DNA of 64,000 nt from assembly GCA_035530615.1 (NCBI GenBank), contig DATKUL010000002.1:1012322-1076321 (forward strand). The letters are read 5' to 3'. Within the stretch, counting starts at the first letter, position 1. Each line of letters starts with the position of its first letter. Positions 33,786 through 41,571 of the stretch are shown one piece after another. The stretch comes from Candidatus Paceibacterota bacterium. Its GTDB lineage: Bacteria > Actinomycetota > Actinomycetes > Nanopelagicales > Nanopelagicaceae. A model generated the notes under the pieces. The model did no database searches. It had not been told where the DNA came from and saw only the letters and a list, made by a program, of their open reading frames with translations. Position numbers and translations under genes: made by a program.

Positions 33786-33899
33786 TCAGCAGCAACTTGC
33801 TGAATCCGTTGAGCAGCAGGCTTCCGAGTCAGTCGAACACGCACATACAGTGGCATCCGAACAACAATCCTCTTTGGTTTCAATCTTTATATCAGCCAT
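33786..33899 (-). CDS. 37-residue cysteine-rich micropeptide divergent from ArsR
   Basis: A 38-codon frame with a clear AGGAG site six bases before its ATG. The peptide starts MADIKIETKED and then has cysteines at 12, 13, 19, 21, 28, 29, 36 and 37, that is CC, CxC, CC and CC, eight in 37 residues, separated by Ser/Thr/Asp/Ala. It is acidic and ends with the last CC pair. It diverges from arsR across a 41-base gap containing an ArsR-type palindrome. The pattern suggests binding of arsenite or a soft metal, metallothionein-like. I know no named family for it. Confidence 0.65.
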   Translation of the reverse strand: MADIKIETKEDCCSDATVCACSTDSEACCSTDSASCC

Positions 33900-33910
33900 T
33901 CGATTCTCCT

Positions 33911-33926
33911 ATCGAAGTTTGTCGAT
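33911..33926. promoter_or_regulatory. ArsR-type operator
   Basis: ATCGA-N6-TCGAT is a perfect 5-bp inverted repeat midway between the divergent micropeptide and arsR starts. ArsR/SmtB repressors bind ATCAA-N6-TTGAT-like sites, so this one probably controls both genes. Confidence 0.6.
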
Positions 33927-33940
33927 GTATAGTTGGGCAT

Positions 33941-34228
33941 ATGATCCAGTCGCTCTTCCTCCAGAAATCACCCCAGGCAACCGCGCGCTTAGCAGAGCAG
34001 TACAAAGCTCTGGGCGATGCCACGCGACTCTCCCTCCTCATGGCGGTGGCTCAAGGTGAGAATGCGCGAGCCTGTGTCTGCGATCTGACCCCGGATACAG
34101 GTCTGGCCCAGAGCACGGTAAGCCACCACCTCAAGATCTTGGTTGAGGCAGGACTCTTGAGCAGAACACAGAAAGGCAAGTGGGCCTTTTATGAAGTGAC
34201 CAATGAGGCGAAGAAGTTACTCAAGTAG
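33941..34228 (+). CDS. arsR: ArsR-family metalloid-responsive repressor
   Basis: A 95-residue winged-helix repressor starting MIQSLFLQKSP. EQYKALGDATRLSLLMAVAQ is the family opening; the recognition helix is GLAQSTVSHHLKILVEAGLL. RACVCDL in helix 3 is the classical cysteine site for arsenite/antimonite. The frame continues upstream to 33797, but that part overlaps the divergent micropeptide and has no family match. An MMPL transporter starts 30 bases downstream. Confidence 0.87.
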   Translation: MIQSLFLQKSPQATARLAEQYKALGDATRLSLLMAVAQGENARACVCDLTPDTGLAQSTVSHHLKILVEAGLLSRTQKGKWAFYEVTNEAKKLLK

Positions 34229-34258
34229 AAAAAAGAGAGTTCTGGTTAGACTCCAAGA

Positions 34259-36418
34259 ATGCTCGAAAGATGGACGCGCGCGGTAATACGCCATCGATTG
34301 GTAATTACTGCGGGATGGCTGATTCTGATCGTCCTTGGGCTCATCGCGGCATCCAATCTTGGTCCTCATCTCACGACATCGCTTTCAGTCCCCGGTAGCC
34401 AGTCGGAAAAAGCCGATCAAATACTTTCCAGACATTTTCAAGAAAATATTGAAGGCACCTTCACGGTAGTTTTCAAATTCAAGAATGCATCAAAAGATGA
34501 AATTGAAGGATTTAAGGCAAAAATTAGATCAGCGACATCGACAATTCCTACGGCGACCGTAACTCTTGAGAAGGCGTTAGGTGGCATTCTTTACGCAAAT
34601 GTTGGAACATCTTTCAAGTTGACTGATGCCGCTTACTACACCGATGAACTCCGAAGCGCTCTATCAGAACAAGGATTAGAGGGCGCACTCGTAACCGGCC
34701 CTCCTGCGATTTATCGAGATGTCACGCCCGTTCTTGCCTCCGATTTACATCGCGGTCAAGGGGTGGCGATTCTGCTCGCCTTGTTGCTGCTGTTCTTAGT
34801 TCTTGGAGCGTGTTGGGCTATCGCAGTTCCTTTCATATTTGCCGCTGCCACAATTTCATTGACGCTCGGAGTCGTTTACTTATTGGCGCAAAAATTCTTG
34901 ATGGTCCTATATATTCCAAATATCGTCGAGCTCATCGGTCTCGGCCTCGCTATCGACTACTCCTTACTCATCGTCCATCGCTTCCGGCGAGAACTCCTTG
35001 AAAAGGATGAGACCGCTACAGTCGATGCGGTTGTCAAGACAATGCAGACTGCGGGTCGCACGGTCATACTCTCGGGCGTAAGCGTCGCGATCGGTCTGGC
35101 TACATTGCTACTCGTGCCCGTACCATTCGTGCGCTCCCTAGGTGCGGCAGGGCTACTGGTTCCGATCGCATCGATTACCGCTGCCCTTACCCTCCAACCG
35201 GCCTTGCTCTCTTACCTTGGCAAAGGTGGAACCAGCCCGAGAGGTTTCGCAGGACTCCTGGCGAAGAAGGATGTTATGAATGGGATATTCGCCAGAGTTG
35301 CCCACTTCGTCATTCGTCGTCCAGTATCTGTCCTGCTTTCTTCAATGGCAATTCTTGGAATATTCACTTCCGCGCTCTTCTGGCTACAAGCAACTCCTAG
35401 TTCGTTGACCGCAATACCTGCCGAACTTGAGTCAGCGCGCGCACTCTCGGTGGTGGAAGGCAACTTGGGATCCGGAATTATCACTCCCATTGAAATCGCC
35501 TTTGATCTTGGTGCACCAGGAAAAGCGACTCTTGAACGGGTTGTCGACGCTCGAATCTCTCTGGCAGAACGAATTCTTAAAGACCCCGAGGTTTTCACTG
35601 TTGCAATCGGCGAAAAGGCACCATTTGTTGATCCCACCGGACGCTACCTGCGAATGTTTGTGATCGGAAGTCACGCCTTGGGAGCCGAAGCGTCTCAAAA
35701 ATTAGTGGGCAATTTGCGCAAAGTGTACATCCCTCAATCTGACTTCCCAGACGGTACGAGAATATTTATCGGTGGAGCCCCCGCCCAGGGAGCAGATCTA
35801 CTTGAAAGAATCTTTACATCATTCCCGTGGATAGTTCTGCTCATACTCCTGCTTGTCTACGCAGTTCTGCTTCGCGCATTCCGTTCAGTCATTCTCCCGC
35901 TGAAAGCCATCTTGATGGATTTGATTTCAATCGCGGTCGCATACGGATCATTGGTACTCGTCTTCAGATTTGGGGCAGGATCCTCGATTCTTGGCACCTA
36001 TCGACTTGATCAAATTGAAGCATGGGTCCTTATCTTTCTCTTTGCAGCTCTCTTCGGACTCTCAATGGATTACGAAGTCTTCATCGTTTCAAGAATGCGA
36101 GAAGCCCGCAGTCGTGGAGCGACAAATACTGAGGCAATTGTTGAGGGTATGGCACATACCGGCGGCGTTGTTACCGCAGCGGCCGTCATTCTCGTGGGTG
36201 CACTCAGCGGTCTGGTCTTTGGCCACTTCGCCGGTTTACAGCAACTCGGTATCGGCCTCTCCTTGGGAGTCCTTGTTGATGCGACGATTATTCGTGGACT
36301 CCTACTACCAAGTGCGATGGTTCTACTGGGCCGATGGAATTGGTGGCTTCCAGCGTCAGTAGCCAAAATTGTAAAGACTAAAGCCTCGCCTCTCGGAGAG
36401 CGAGAGGCGAGGCTTTAG
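34259..36418 (+). CDS. MMPL/RND-family transporter
   Basis: A 719-residue membrane protein with two repeats of an exported loop plus about five helices (twelve helices in total). IGLGLAIDYSLLIVHRFRRE near residue 222 and ALFGLSMDYEVFIVSRMREA near residue 600 are the paired MMPL motifs with the proton-relay aspartates. Members export lipids or drugs. Its position 30 bases after arsR suggests shared transcription, although an arsenic role for MMPL proteins is not established. The last codons lie within a terminator hairpin. Confidence 0.9.
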   Translation: MLERWTRAVIRHRLVITAGWLILIVLGLIAASNLGPHLTTSLSVPGSQSEKADQILSRHFQENIEGTFTVVFKFKNASKDEIEGFKAKIRSATSTIPTATVTLEKALGGILYANVGTSFKLTDAAYYTDELRSALSEQGLEGALVTGPPAIYRDVTPVLASDLHRGQGVAILLALLLLFLVLGACWAIAVPFIFAAATISLTLGVVYLLAQKFLMVLYIPNIVELIGLGLAIDYSLLIVHRFRRELLEKDETATVDAVVKTMQTAGRTVILSGVSVAIGLATLLLVPVPFVRSLGAAGLLVPIASITAALTLQPALLSYLGKGGTSPRGFAGLLAKKDVMNGIFARVAHFVIRRPVSVLLSSMAILGIFTSALFWLQATPSSLTAIPAELESARALSVVEGNLGSGIITPIEIAFDLGAPGKATLERVVDARISLAERILKDPEVFTVAIGEKAPFVDPTGRYLRMFVIGSHALGAEASQKLVGNLRKVYIPQSDFPDGTRIFIGGAPAQGADLLERIFTSFPWIVLLILLLVYAVLLRAFRSVILPLKAILMDLISIAVAYGSLVLVFRFGAGSSILGTYRLDQIEAWVLIFLFAALFGLSMDYEVFIVSRMREARSRGATNTEAIVEGMAHTGGVVTAAAVILVGALSGLVFGHFAGLQQLGIGLSLGVLVDATIIRGLLLPSAMVLLGRWNWWLPASVAKIVKTKASPLGEREARL
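36380..36416. terminator. 16-bp palindromic terminator overlapping the MMPL stop
   Basis: AAAGCCTCGCCTCTCG and its exact complement flank a five-base GAGAG loop. AAA/TTT ends make it usable on both strands, fitting its place between the convergent MMPL and secreted-protein genes. The hairpin encodes the last residues of the MMPL protein. Confidence 0.75.
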
Positions 36419-36434
36419 AACGATTGCTTGCGAA

Positions 36435-38123
36435 CTACTTTACGATTGTTATTGCGAAGTGGTACGCAGGGATCTGATAGCCAAGAGCTAAACCGACATA
36501 GTCGCGGTCAGCCGATAACACCGGCACCATTCCGTATGGAGTATTGGCAAATGACGGCTGCTGTGTGTACAGAATTGGGTGAAGATCAATGATGTGAGTA
36601 CCTGGGGCTCCTGTAGCCCTGATGTGCACCACCATGTACCCATTTGAATTGAATCCACAGCCATACCCAATGTAACTATTGTCATAGGTGACGGCCAGAG
36701 TGTTATCTAGTTGCGTCCAACCAACTCCCTTAATGCTTATAGTGATTTCTTCACCGGCTTTAAACTTCGTGGTTGGCTTGCCGGTACCACCTGTAGCAAA
36801 GGCTTCTGGGGTTCCAGAGTTATCGGCCTTTGCGATACCCATTCCGATAACTTTGCCTGCTTTATCGTAGAAAGGTACGATGCTCTGCTTTACATAGAAT
36901 GGAACCTGAGCTTCAATTACGTCACCTTGCTTTACTTGAATGACGTGCCATCCACCTAGGTGATCTGGAATTGTAACTTCTTTGCTCATCGTGTTTCCCG
37001 TGACATCAACGCTTGCTAATGGCAAGGAGTTATAGACCCAGCAAGTTCCAGTGCAATTGACACGGTTACCGACGACGGTAGCCCACACGATTTGGTGCGT
37101 GCCCTTTGTAGTCAATCCGGTGACATTAACGGTGGTCTTCGTGTTGATAGGACCGCTCGTAGCTGACAATGTTGCTACAGCAGTGGTGTTCGGATCTAAC
37201 CCGACAGTCGACAACGTGGTTCGTTGAGTCAAAGTTGGTTCAACTTTCGCTGGCCAAGTGATTGACGCCTTAGGGGCCCCGTTGTCCTTCGTGACCTTGA
37301 AAGCGGCTACGGCACCATTTGCATAAGGAACTGGTGATTGCAAGATATTGAGGTAGGCAAAAGTAATGGCATCCTTTACTTCTACATAGTGAGTTCCGAT
37401 TGGTCCTGCGGCACGAATAACAACCTTACCGGTTCCACGTGTCCACAGAGCCTGCATTTCACCTGCATAACTGCTATCCCAGTGGACTGCCGCACCCGCG
37501 GTGTAAAGGCTTGCACCAAGACCCGTATATGTGATGGTGATCGGTGTTCCAATTGGGCCGCTCTTGGGCGAGATAGTCAGGGTGCGTGTCATCTGGAAAC
37601 CACCGTGGCCCACGGCGACACCATTTTGAACTGCAAAAATATCATGAATGCCACCGAAGTCTGATGGGACTTTGGTCGGATAGGTAAAAGCTCCGCTGGC
37701 ATCTGTGGTGACAGATGCGATATCTACGTTGTACTTGGTGTACTTAGTGCCCAAATAATTGACGCTATTTGGCTGAACATCTGCGACCCAGGTTCCATCT
37801 GCTGTCGACCAAGTCAACATCAGAGCAGTGCTGGCAGGAAGTCCTTTTCCGGAAATCACCATCGGCTTTCCGACTGTGCTCTGATCGGGAGTGACGGTTA
37901 AATTGAGCATATTTTCTGGAGTGGTGAAAGCTGCGGACTTCACTCCTGTAAATGGAAGTGGTGCCACGTCTGGCAGACCAGATGGTACGACCAGTGGAAT
38001 TGGAACGACTGGATTAGTGTCGGCGCCGCTAGCTGGACTCATCATCGCTATCGGAAGTATTGAAACTACTAACGCGCGAAGAACCAAGGTTCGTCTTCGT
38101 TCTGATAAGAATTTTGATCTCAT
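36435..38123 (-). CDS. secreted multi-domain Ig-like protein
   Basis: A 562-residue exported protein. A basic N-terminus and hydrophobic stretch (VLRALVVSILPIAMMSPASGA) form the signal peptide. Three or four beta-sandwich segments follow, each with a pattern such as VTPDQSTVGKPMVISGKGLP or ISPKSGPIGTPITITYTGLG, reminiscent of IPT/TIG domains, and GTHYVEV/GTHIIDLHP strand ends. One cysteine pair (NCTGTC) is present. No enzyme motif or wall anchor. Probably extracellular binding or structural. Confidence 0.7.
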   Translation of the reverse strand: MRSKFLSERRRTLVLRALVVSILPIAMMSPASGADTNPVVPIPLVVPSGLPDVAPLPFTGVKSAAFTTPENMLNLTVTPDQSTVGKPMVISGKGLPASTALMLTWSTADGTWVADVQPNSVNYLGTKYTKYNVDIASVTTDASGAFTYPTKVPSDFGGIHDIFAVQNGVAVGHGGFQMTRTLTISPKSGPIGTPITITYTGLGASLYTAGAAVHWDSSYAGEMQALWTRGTGKVVIRAAGPIGTHYVEVKDAITFAYLNILQSPVPYANGAVAAFKVTKDNGAPKASITWPAKVEPTLTQRTTLSTVGLDPNTTAVATLSATSGPINTKTTVNVTGLTTKGTHQIVWATVVGNRVNCTGTCWVYNSLPLASVDVTGNTMSKEVTIPDHLGGWHVIQVKQGDVIEAQVPFYVKQSIVPFYDKAGKVIGMGIAKADNSGTPEAFATGGTGKPTTKFKAGEEITISIKGVGWTQLDNTLAVTYDNSYIGYGCGFNSNGYMVVHIRATGAPGTHIIDLHPILYTQQPSFANTPYGMVPVLSADRDYVGLALGYQIPAYHFAITIVK

Positions 38124-38267
38124 GATCTTCTCTTCTCTCCGTTAAAAACTAAGAGTTTCTTAGTTTAAGGATTCGGGACAAAATTTTTTTATCCTGATTC
38201 TTGAAGTCCGAGACTTCGATCCTTGTGATCGTCAACTCGGACTCCAAGAGTCATCAGTTGGCTTGGA

Positions 38268-39221
38268 TTAAGCCTTTGGAACTGCGTACAGCGTGAGCTG
38301 GGAGGAAGGAGTGAAGTTTGACTTCCAGGTTCCAACTGCGCCTGCGAGAGGAGGGTCTACCGCCAAGGTTCGGAAGAATGGAACGCGCTCATAAACGTAT
38401 CTTCCATCTACTTTCACAGCAACGCCGTTGACCATCTTGCGTGACAACCTGGTTGTAAGGACTTTCACCGAAGTCTGCTCCTTAGCAATCATCGTTACCT
38501 TGAAGTTGATGACACCCAAGGTGCTGTACTGACCTACAGCTGTTCCAGTCCTAATAACGGCGGTCCAAAATGCAACGCCACTGTGGTTTCCATAAGAGAG
38601 AGGAATTGGATCAGCAATGCCAGCAACTTCAATGTATGCCTTCTCCGTATTTGTTGGATCCATTACCGCTCCAGCCAAATCAGCGTTATTGGCGTAGACG
38701 CGGAACACGATTCCTTGTCCAACGATGAACTCACTCGTGATCGCGCAACTTACGCCAAATCGTGGTGCAAGTGGACCAGAAGTTCCGCTCGCGAGGACGG
38801 TATCAACGTACATGTGAATCGGTGAAACTACCCCTTGAACTGGTACACCAACTTTTACGGTGAAGGCAGCGGCATCAATTGGAGTGAAGGCAGCGGCATC
38901 AGTTGGCGTAAATGATCCATTAAGAACAGTGGCGCCACTTGCTGCCGGCATCCATGAACATTGTGCTACAAATGGTGTAACTGTGGTGGTAGCAACTGCT
39001 TCGCAACCCTTAATTACTACCCCGGCTGCTGAGAACTTCACAGTTCCTGCGTTATTTGCGGTGGCTTTGATAATCGCTGGAGTAAGTCCAAACACCGCAC
39101 TTCCTCCAGAAAGCACGAGCGTTGAGGGAGCAGCCACTGCAAAAGCAGGGGCACCTCCCACAACTGCGCCACCGACTGCTGCAAGAGCACTGATGACAAT
39201 GCTCGAGATAAATCGTTTCAT
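38268..39221 (-). CDS. secreted protein of unknown function
   Basis: A 317-residue exported protein with signal peptide MKRFISSIVISALAAVGGAV up to PAFA. The first part looks like an Ig-like repeat (LVLSGGSAVFGLTPAIIKAT, then GTVKFSAAGVVIKGCEA); an eight-residue duplication (TDAAAFTP/IDAAAFTV) follows. The rest is beta-rich with no recognised motif. It lies between two other secreted-protein genes in the same direction. The function is not known. Confidence 0.7.
   Translation of the reverse strand: MKRFISSIVISALAAVGGAVVGGAPAFAVAAPSTLVLSGGSAVFGLTPAIIKATANNAGTVKFSAAGVVIKGCEAVATTTVTPFVAQCSWMPAASGATVLNGSFTPTDAAAFTPIDAAAFTVKVGVPVQGVVSPIHMYVDTVLASGTSGPLAPRFGVSCAITSEFIVGQGIVFRVYANNADLAGAVMDPTNTEKAYIEVAGIADPIPLSYGNHSGVAFWTAVIRTGTAVGQYSTLGVINFKVTMIAKEQTSVKVLTTRLSRKMVNGVAVKVDGRYVYERVPFFRTLAVDPPLAGAVGTWKSNFTPSSQLTLYAVPKA
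38860..38907 (-). repeat. 24-bp tandem duplication within a coding region
   Basis: Two adjacent 24-base copies (38860-38883 and 38884-38907) differ at only two positions. They encode the doubled DAAAFT segment of the secreted protein and keep the frame. Confidence 0.85.
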
Positions 39222-39265
39222 ATCCCTACTCCTTTTTTCTCTATTTATACGCGTCTGTTTGAGAA

Positions 39266-39943
39266 CTATTTGGTGGTGATGTTGCCGGTGAGAGTCAAAG
39301 TCAGTGCCGTGCTCTCGCTAAAACCGGCGTCTTTAGACTTAATAGCAAAGGATCCCGTCACTTTGAGAGTTCCAGTAGCCCCCGCATATTTTCCACTTCC
39401 ACCAGTGACAGTGGCGTTGCCTGTAATTGTGATTGTGGTTGGTGCGGCGCCTTCAGCTGCACATGCCTTAGCGGTTGAATCGAAGGCAACCTTCAAGGTG
39501 TTTCCGCCCCCACTAAGAACTCCAGTACCATCAAATGCGTCACATTGATTTTGTGGCGCAGCTGATCCGGTTCCTGTTAACTCATCCAAGCCAAGGACGT
39601 TTCCGGTTCCAGCTGCCGTTACTGAAGTGGCGCGGACGTCACTGTCGCTCCAAAGAATGGACATCTTTCCTTTGTATGTTCCAGAAAAGGCGACCGTTCC
39701 CGCAGTGGTTTTCGCCGGAGTCGCTGTTGGCTTTGGCGTTACTTTCACCACTGGTTTCTTCGTTGTATAACCCTTTGGACATTTTGGACTAACAGCAGTT
39801 ACCTTCTTTACGATCTTTCCCTTGTAACACTTGATCGTCTTTTTAGTTACCGCATTTGCAACCGTTGTATTCGCGGTGACTAGACCAAATACCGCAATGA
39901 CAATTAATGCTTTTGCTAATGTTGATTTACGTACGTTTTTCAC
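39266..39943 (-). CDS. small secreted protein with Lys/Cys repeat-like N-terminus
   Basis: A 225-residue exported protein. After a signal peptide (ALIVIAVFGLVTANTTVANA) comes TIKCYKGKIVKKVTAVSPKC followed by PKGYTTKK, a cysteine-bearing Lys-rich segment I associate with secreted proteins of small freshwater Actinobacteria. A proline/threonine linker leads to a beta-rich domain (SGTYKGKMSILWSD ... GGSGKYAGATGTLKVTGSF). GTG start with GAGGAA. The role is unknown. It is the first gene downstream of the 32-bp repeat array. Confidence 0.72.
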   Translation of the reverse strand: MKNVRKSTLAKALIVIAVFGLVTANTTVANAVTKKTIKCYKGKIVKKVTAVSPKCPKGYTTKKPVVKVTPKPTATPAKTTAGTVAFSGTYKGKMSILWSDSDVRATSVTAAGTGNVLGLDELTGTGSAAPQNQCDAFDGTGVLSGGGNTLKVAFDSTAKACAAEGAAPTTITITGNATVTGGSGKYAGATGTLKVTGSFAIKSKDAGFSESTALTLTLTGNITTK

Positions 39944-40052
39944 TTTAATTCCTCATCTCTCCCTGAGTTACAGCCTCTTTTTCTTATGCCTGAATCCTTT
40001 CACCCCATCCTTGATCGAGGTAATTCTAGTTGAGGGCTAGCACTTCGCAAAG

Positions 40053-40180
40053 TATTCCATTAGTCACACACTGTTTTTTTTAACTATTCCCTACGTCACA
40101 TATGTATTTCGCAAAGTATTCGCTACATCACACTTTTTGAAAACGACATACTCCATGCGTCACACAATAACTTTCTTAAA
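40053..40180. repeat. four tandem 32-bp iterons in a divergent promoter region
   Basis: Copies start at 40053, 40085, 40117 and 40149, exactly 32 bases apart. Each opens with TATTCCnTnnGTCACAnA (variants TATTCG.., TACTCC..); copies 2 and the segment before copy 1 also share TTCGCAAAG just before the motif. Read on the other strand the core is TGTGAC, a Crp-like half site. The spacing equals about three DNA turns, so a bound protein would line up on one face. The region (39944-40458) lies between the secreted-protein gene and the copper-linked gene; the remaining about 280 bases hold nothing I recognise. Confidence 0.7.
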
Positions 40181-40458
40181 CCTTTCGCTGGGATCGTGCA
40201 AGTCAAGGATAGCTGGAAACGTCCCGCAAATACCTGATCCGCAGTAAAAGAATGGTTTATTTGCCTCTTGCAGCCAATATCGCATTGCAAATTTGTGACG
40301 ATCGAACTATTCGTTGAGACCTGCAGAACCTCCATATCCTAAACATCAGCAATCACGACTTTCTTTCTCAAATCTTTACGCAAAATGCGTCGTACTCGAG
40401 ATAGTCAGCCGCCAGAATCAACTCCTGCATACCCTGCTTATCGCACATAGGAGATGAA

Positions 40459-41571
40459 ATGAAGAAATTTGGCAAGATTGCGGCTGCATTAATAGCCGTG
40501 GGTGGGGTTGCACTTTTAAGCATCCAACTCACTAGGGACTCGACTTCGATCAATCCAATCGTTTCCTCTGAGATCTTTGTGGGAGGTGACCTACACACGC
40601 TGACCGTGGCAGGTTCACAAATCGTCGTCACAGGTCATGAGAGCGCAGCGATCTCCACAGATGGAGGAAGCAACTGGAAAGCCCTCAAGACTCTTGCAGG
40701 TGCCGATGTCATGGGGTGGGCCTCCGGTACCAATACAGTCTTTGCAGGAGGGCACATCGGCCTTTTCAGATCTCAAGGCAATAATGATGATTTTGCTCGG
40801 GTTAAATTCTACGAGGGATTATCAGATGTTCACTCTGTGGGTGCGTCCGGACAATTTGTATACCTAGCCTCACCCGATATCGGACTCATGGCTTCGGTGG
40901 ATGATGGCAAGACATGGACTCTTCGAAATTCCCAAATGGGAAAGGGATTCATGGGTTCGATATTGGTCGATTCAAAAAATCCTATGAAAATTCTCGCCGC
41001 TGACATGCAACAAGGATCGCTCTCGAGTATGGACGGCGGGAAGAGTTGGAAAAGCTTGGGTGGTCCCGATGGCCCAATGGCGATGGCGTGGAATCCATCC
41101 AATAATTCAGAGATAGTAGTTATAGGTATGACCGGCGCAGGAATGAGCCTGGACGGCGGAAAGACATGGTCAAGTATTGCTGTTCCGAGTGGAGCAGCGG
41201 CAATCTCGTTTTCCAAGAATGGAAAACGAATATACGCCGCATCCTTGCAGGCTCCATTTGCTCGCATATTCATAAGTTCTGATCGTGGAAAAAGTTGGTC
41301 TCCACTCAAGGCCGCAAGCAATTCCCTCAATTCGGACGTTGCTGCAGATCAACCAACGAGTGACATGGATCCAAACATGCCTGGGATGGACCACTCAGCC
41401 TCATCTGATGAACATAACGAGGAGCCAAAACGCCCACTCGCCGCTGTTCTCGGAGTCTTCGGACTAGCCTCGTCCGTAGTGATTTCAACTGCGGGGGTAT
41501 TGAAACGAAAAGACCGAGTCGCGCGTGAAAAGAAGTTAGCGCAAAGAAAAACACGCGGTGACCAGAAATGA
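40459..41571 (+). CDS. membrane-anchored BNR/sortilin-like protein with Met/His metal tail
   Basis: A 370-residue protein. An N-terminal hydrophobic segment (IAAALIAVGGVALLSIQL) is a signal or anchor. BNR-type repeats follow (ISTDGGSNWK, ASVDDGKTWT, SSMDGGKSWK, MSLDGGKTWS, ISSDRGKSWS), about five to six blades. Near residue 300 is DMDPNMPGMDH, a Met/His-rich stretch suited to copper, then a second hydrophobic helix and a basic tail. AGGAGA precedes the ATG. It overlaps the polyferredoxin gene by four bases, pointing to a joint role in metal or redox chemistry at the membrane. Confidence 0.78.
   Translation: MKKFGKIAAALIAVGGVALLSIQLTRDSTSINPIVSSEIFVGGDLHTLTVAGSQIVVTGHESAAISTDGGSNWKALKTLAGADVMGWASGTNTVFAGGHIGLFRSQGNNDDFARVKFYEGLSDVHSVGASGQFVYLASPDIGLMASVDDGKTWTLRNSQMGKGFMGSILVDSKNPMKILAADMQQGSLSSMDGGKSWKSLGGPDGPMAMAWNPSNNSEIVVIGMTGAGMSLDGGKTWSSIAVPSGAAAISFSKNGKRIYAASLQAPFARIFISSDRGKSWSPLKAASNSLNSDVAADQPTSDMDPNMPGMDHSASSDEHNEEPKRPLAAVLGVFGLASSVVISTAGVLKRKDRVAREKKLAQRKTRGDQK

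Noticed and set aside
38205-38243. AGTCCGAG/CTCGGACT hairpin as a terminator after the secreted-protein gene
   Set aside because: The stem is only eight bases with a 23-base loop, and the transcribed strand continues into an A-rich rather than U-rich run.
40053-40180. The 32-bp periodic repeats as a CRISPR array
   Set aside because: Only about 18 bases of each unit are conserved, with clear mismatches, the rest is too short for spacers, and no cas gene is near.
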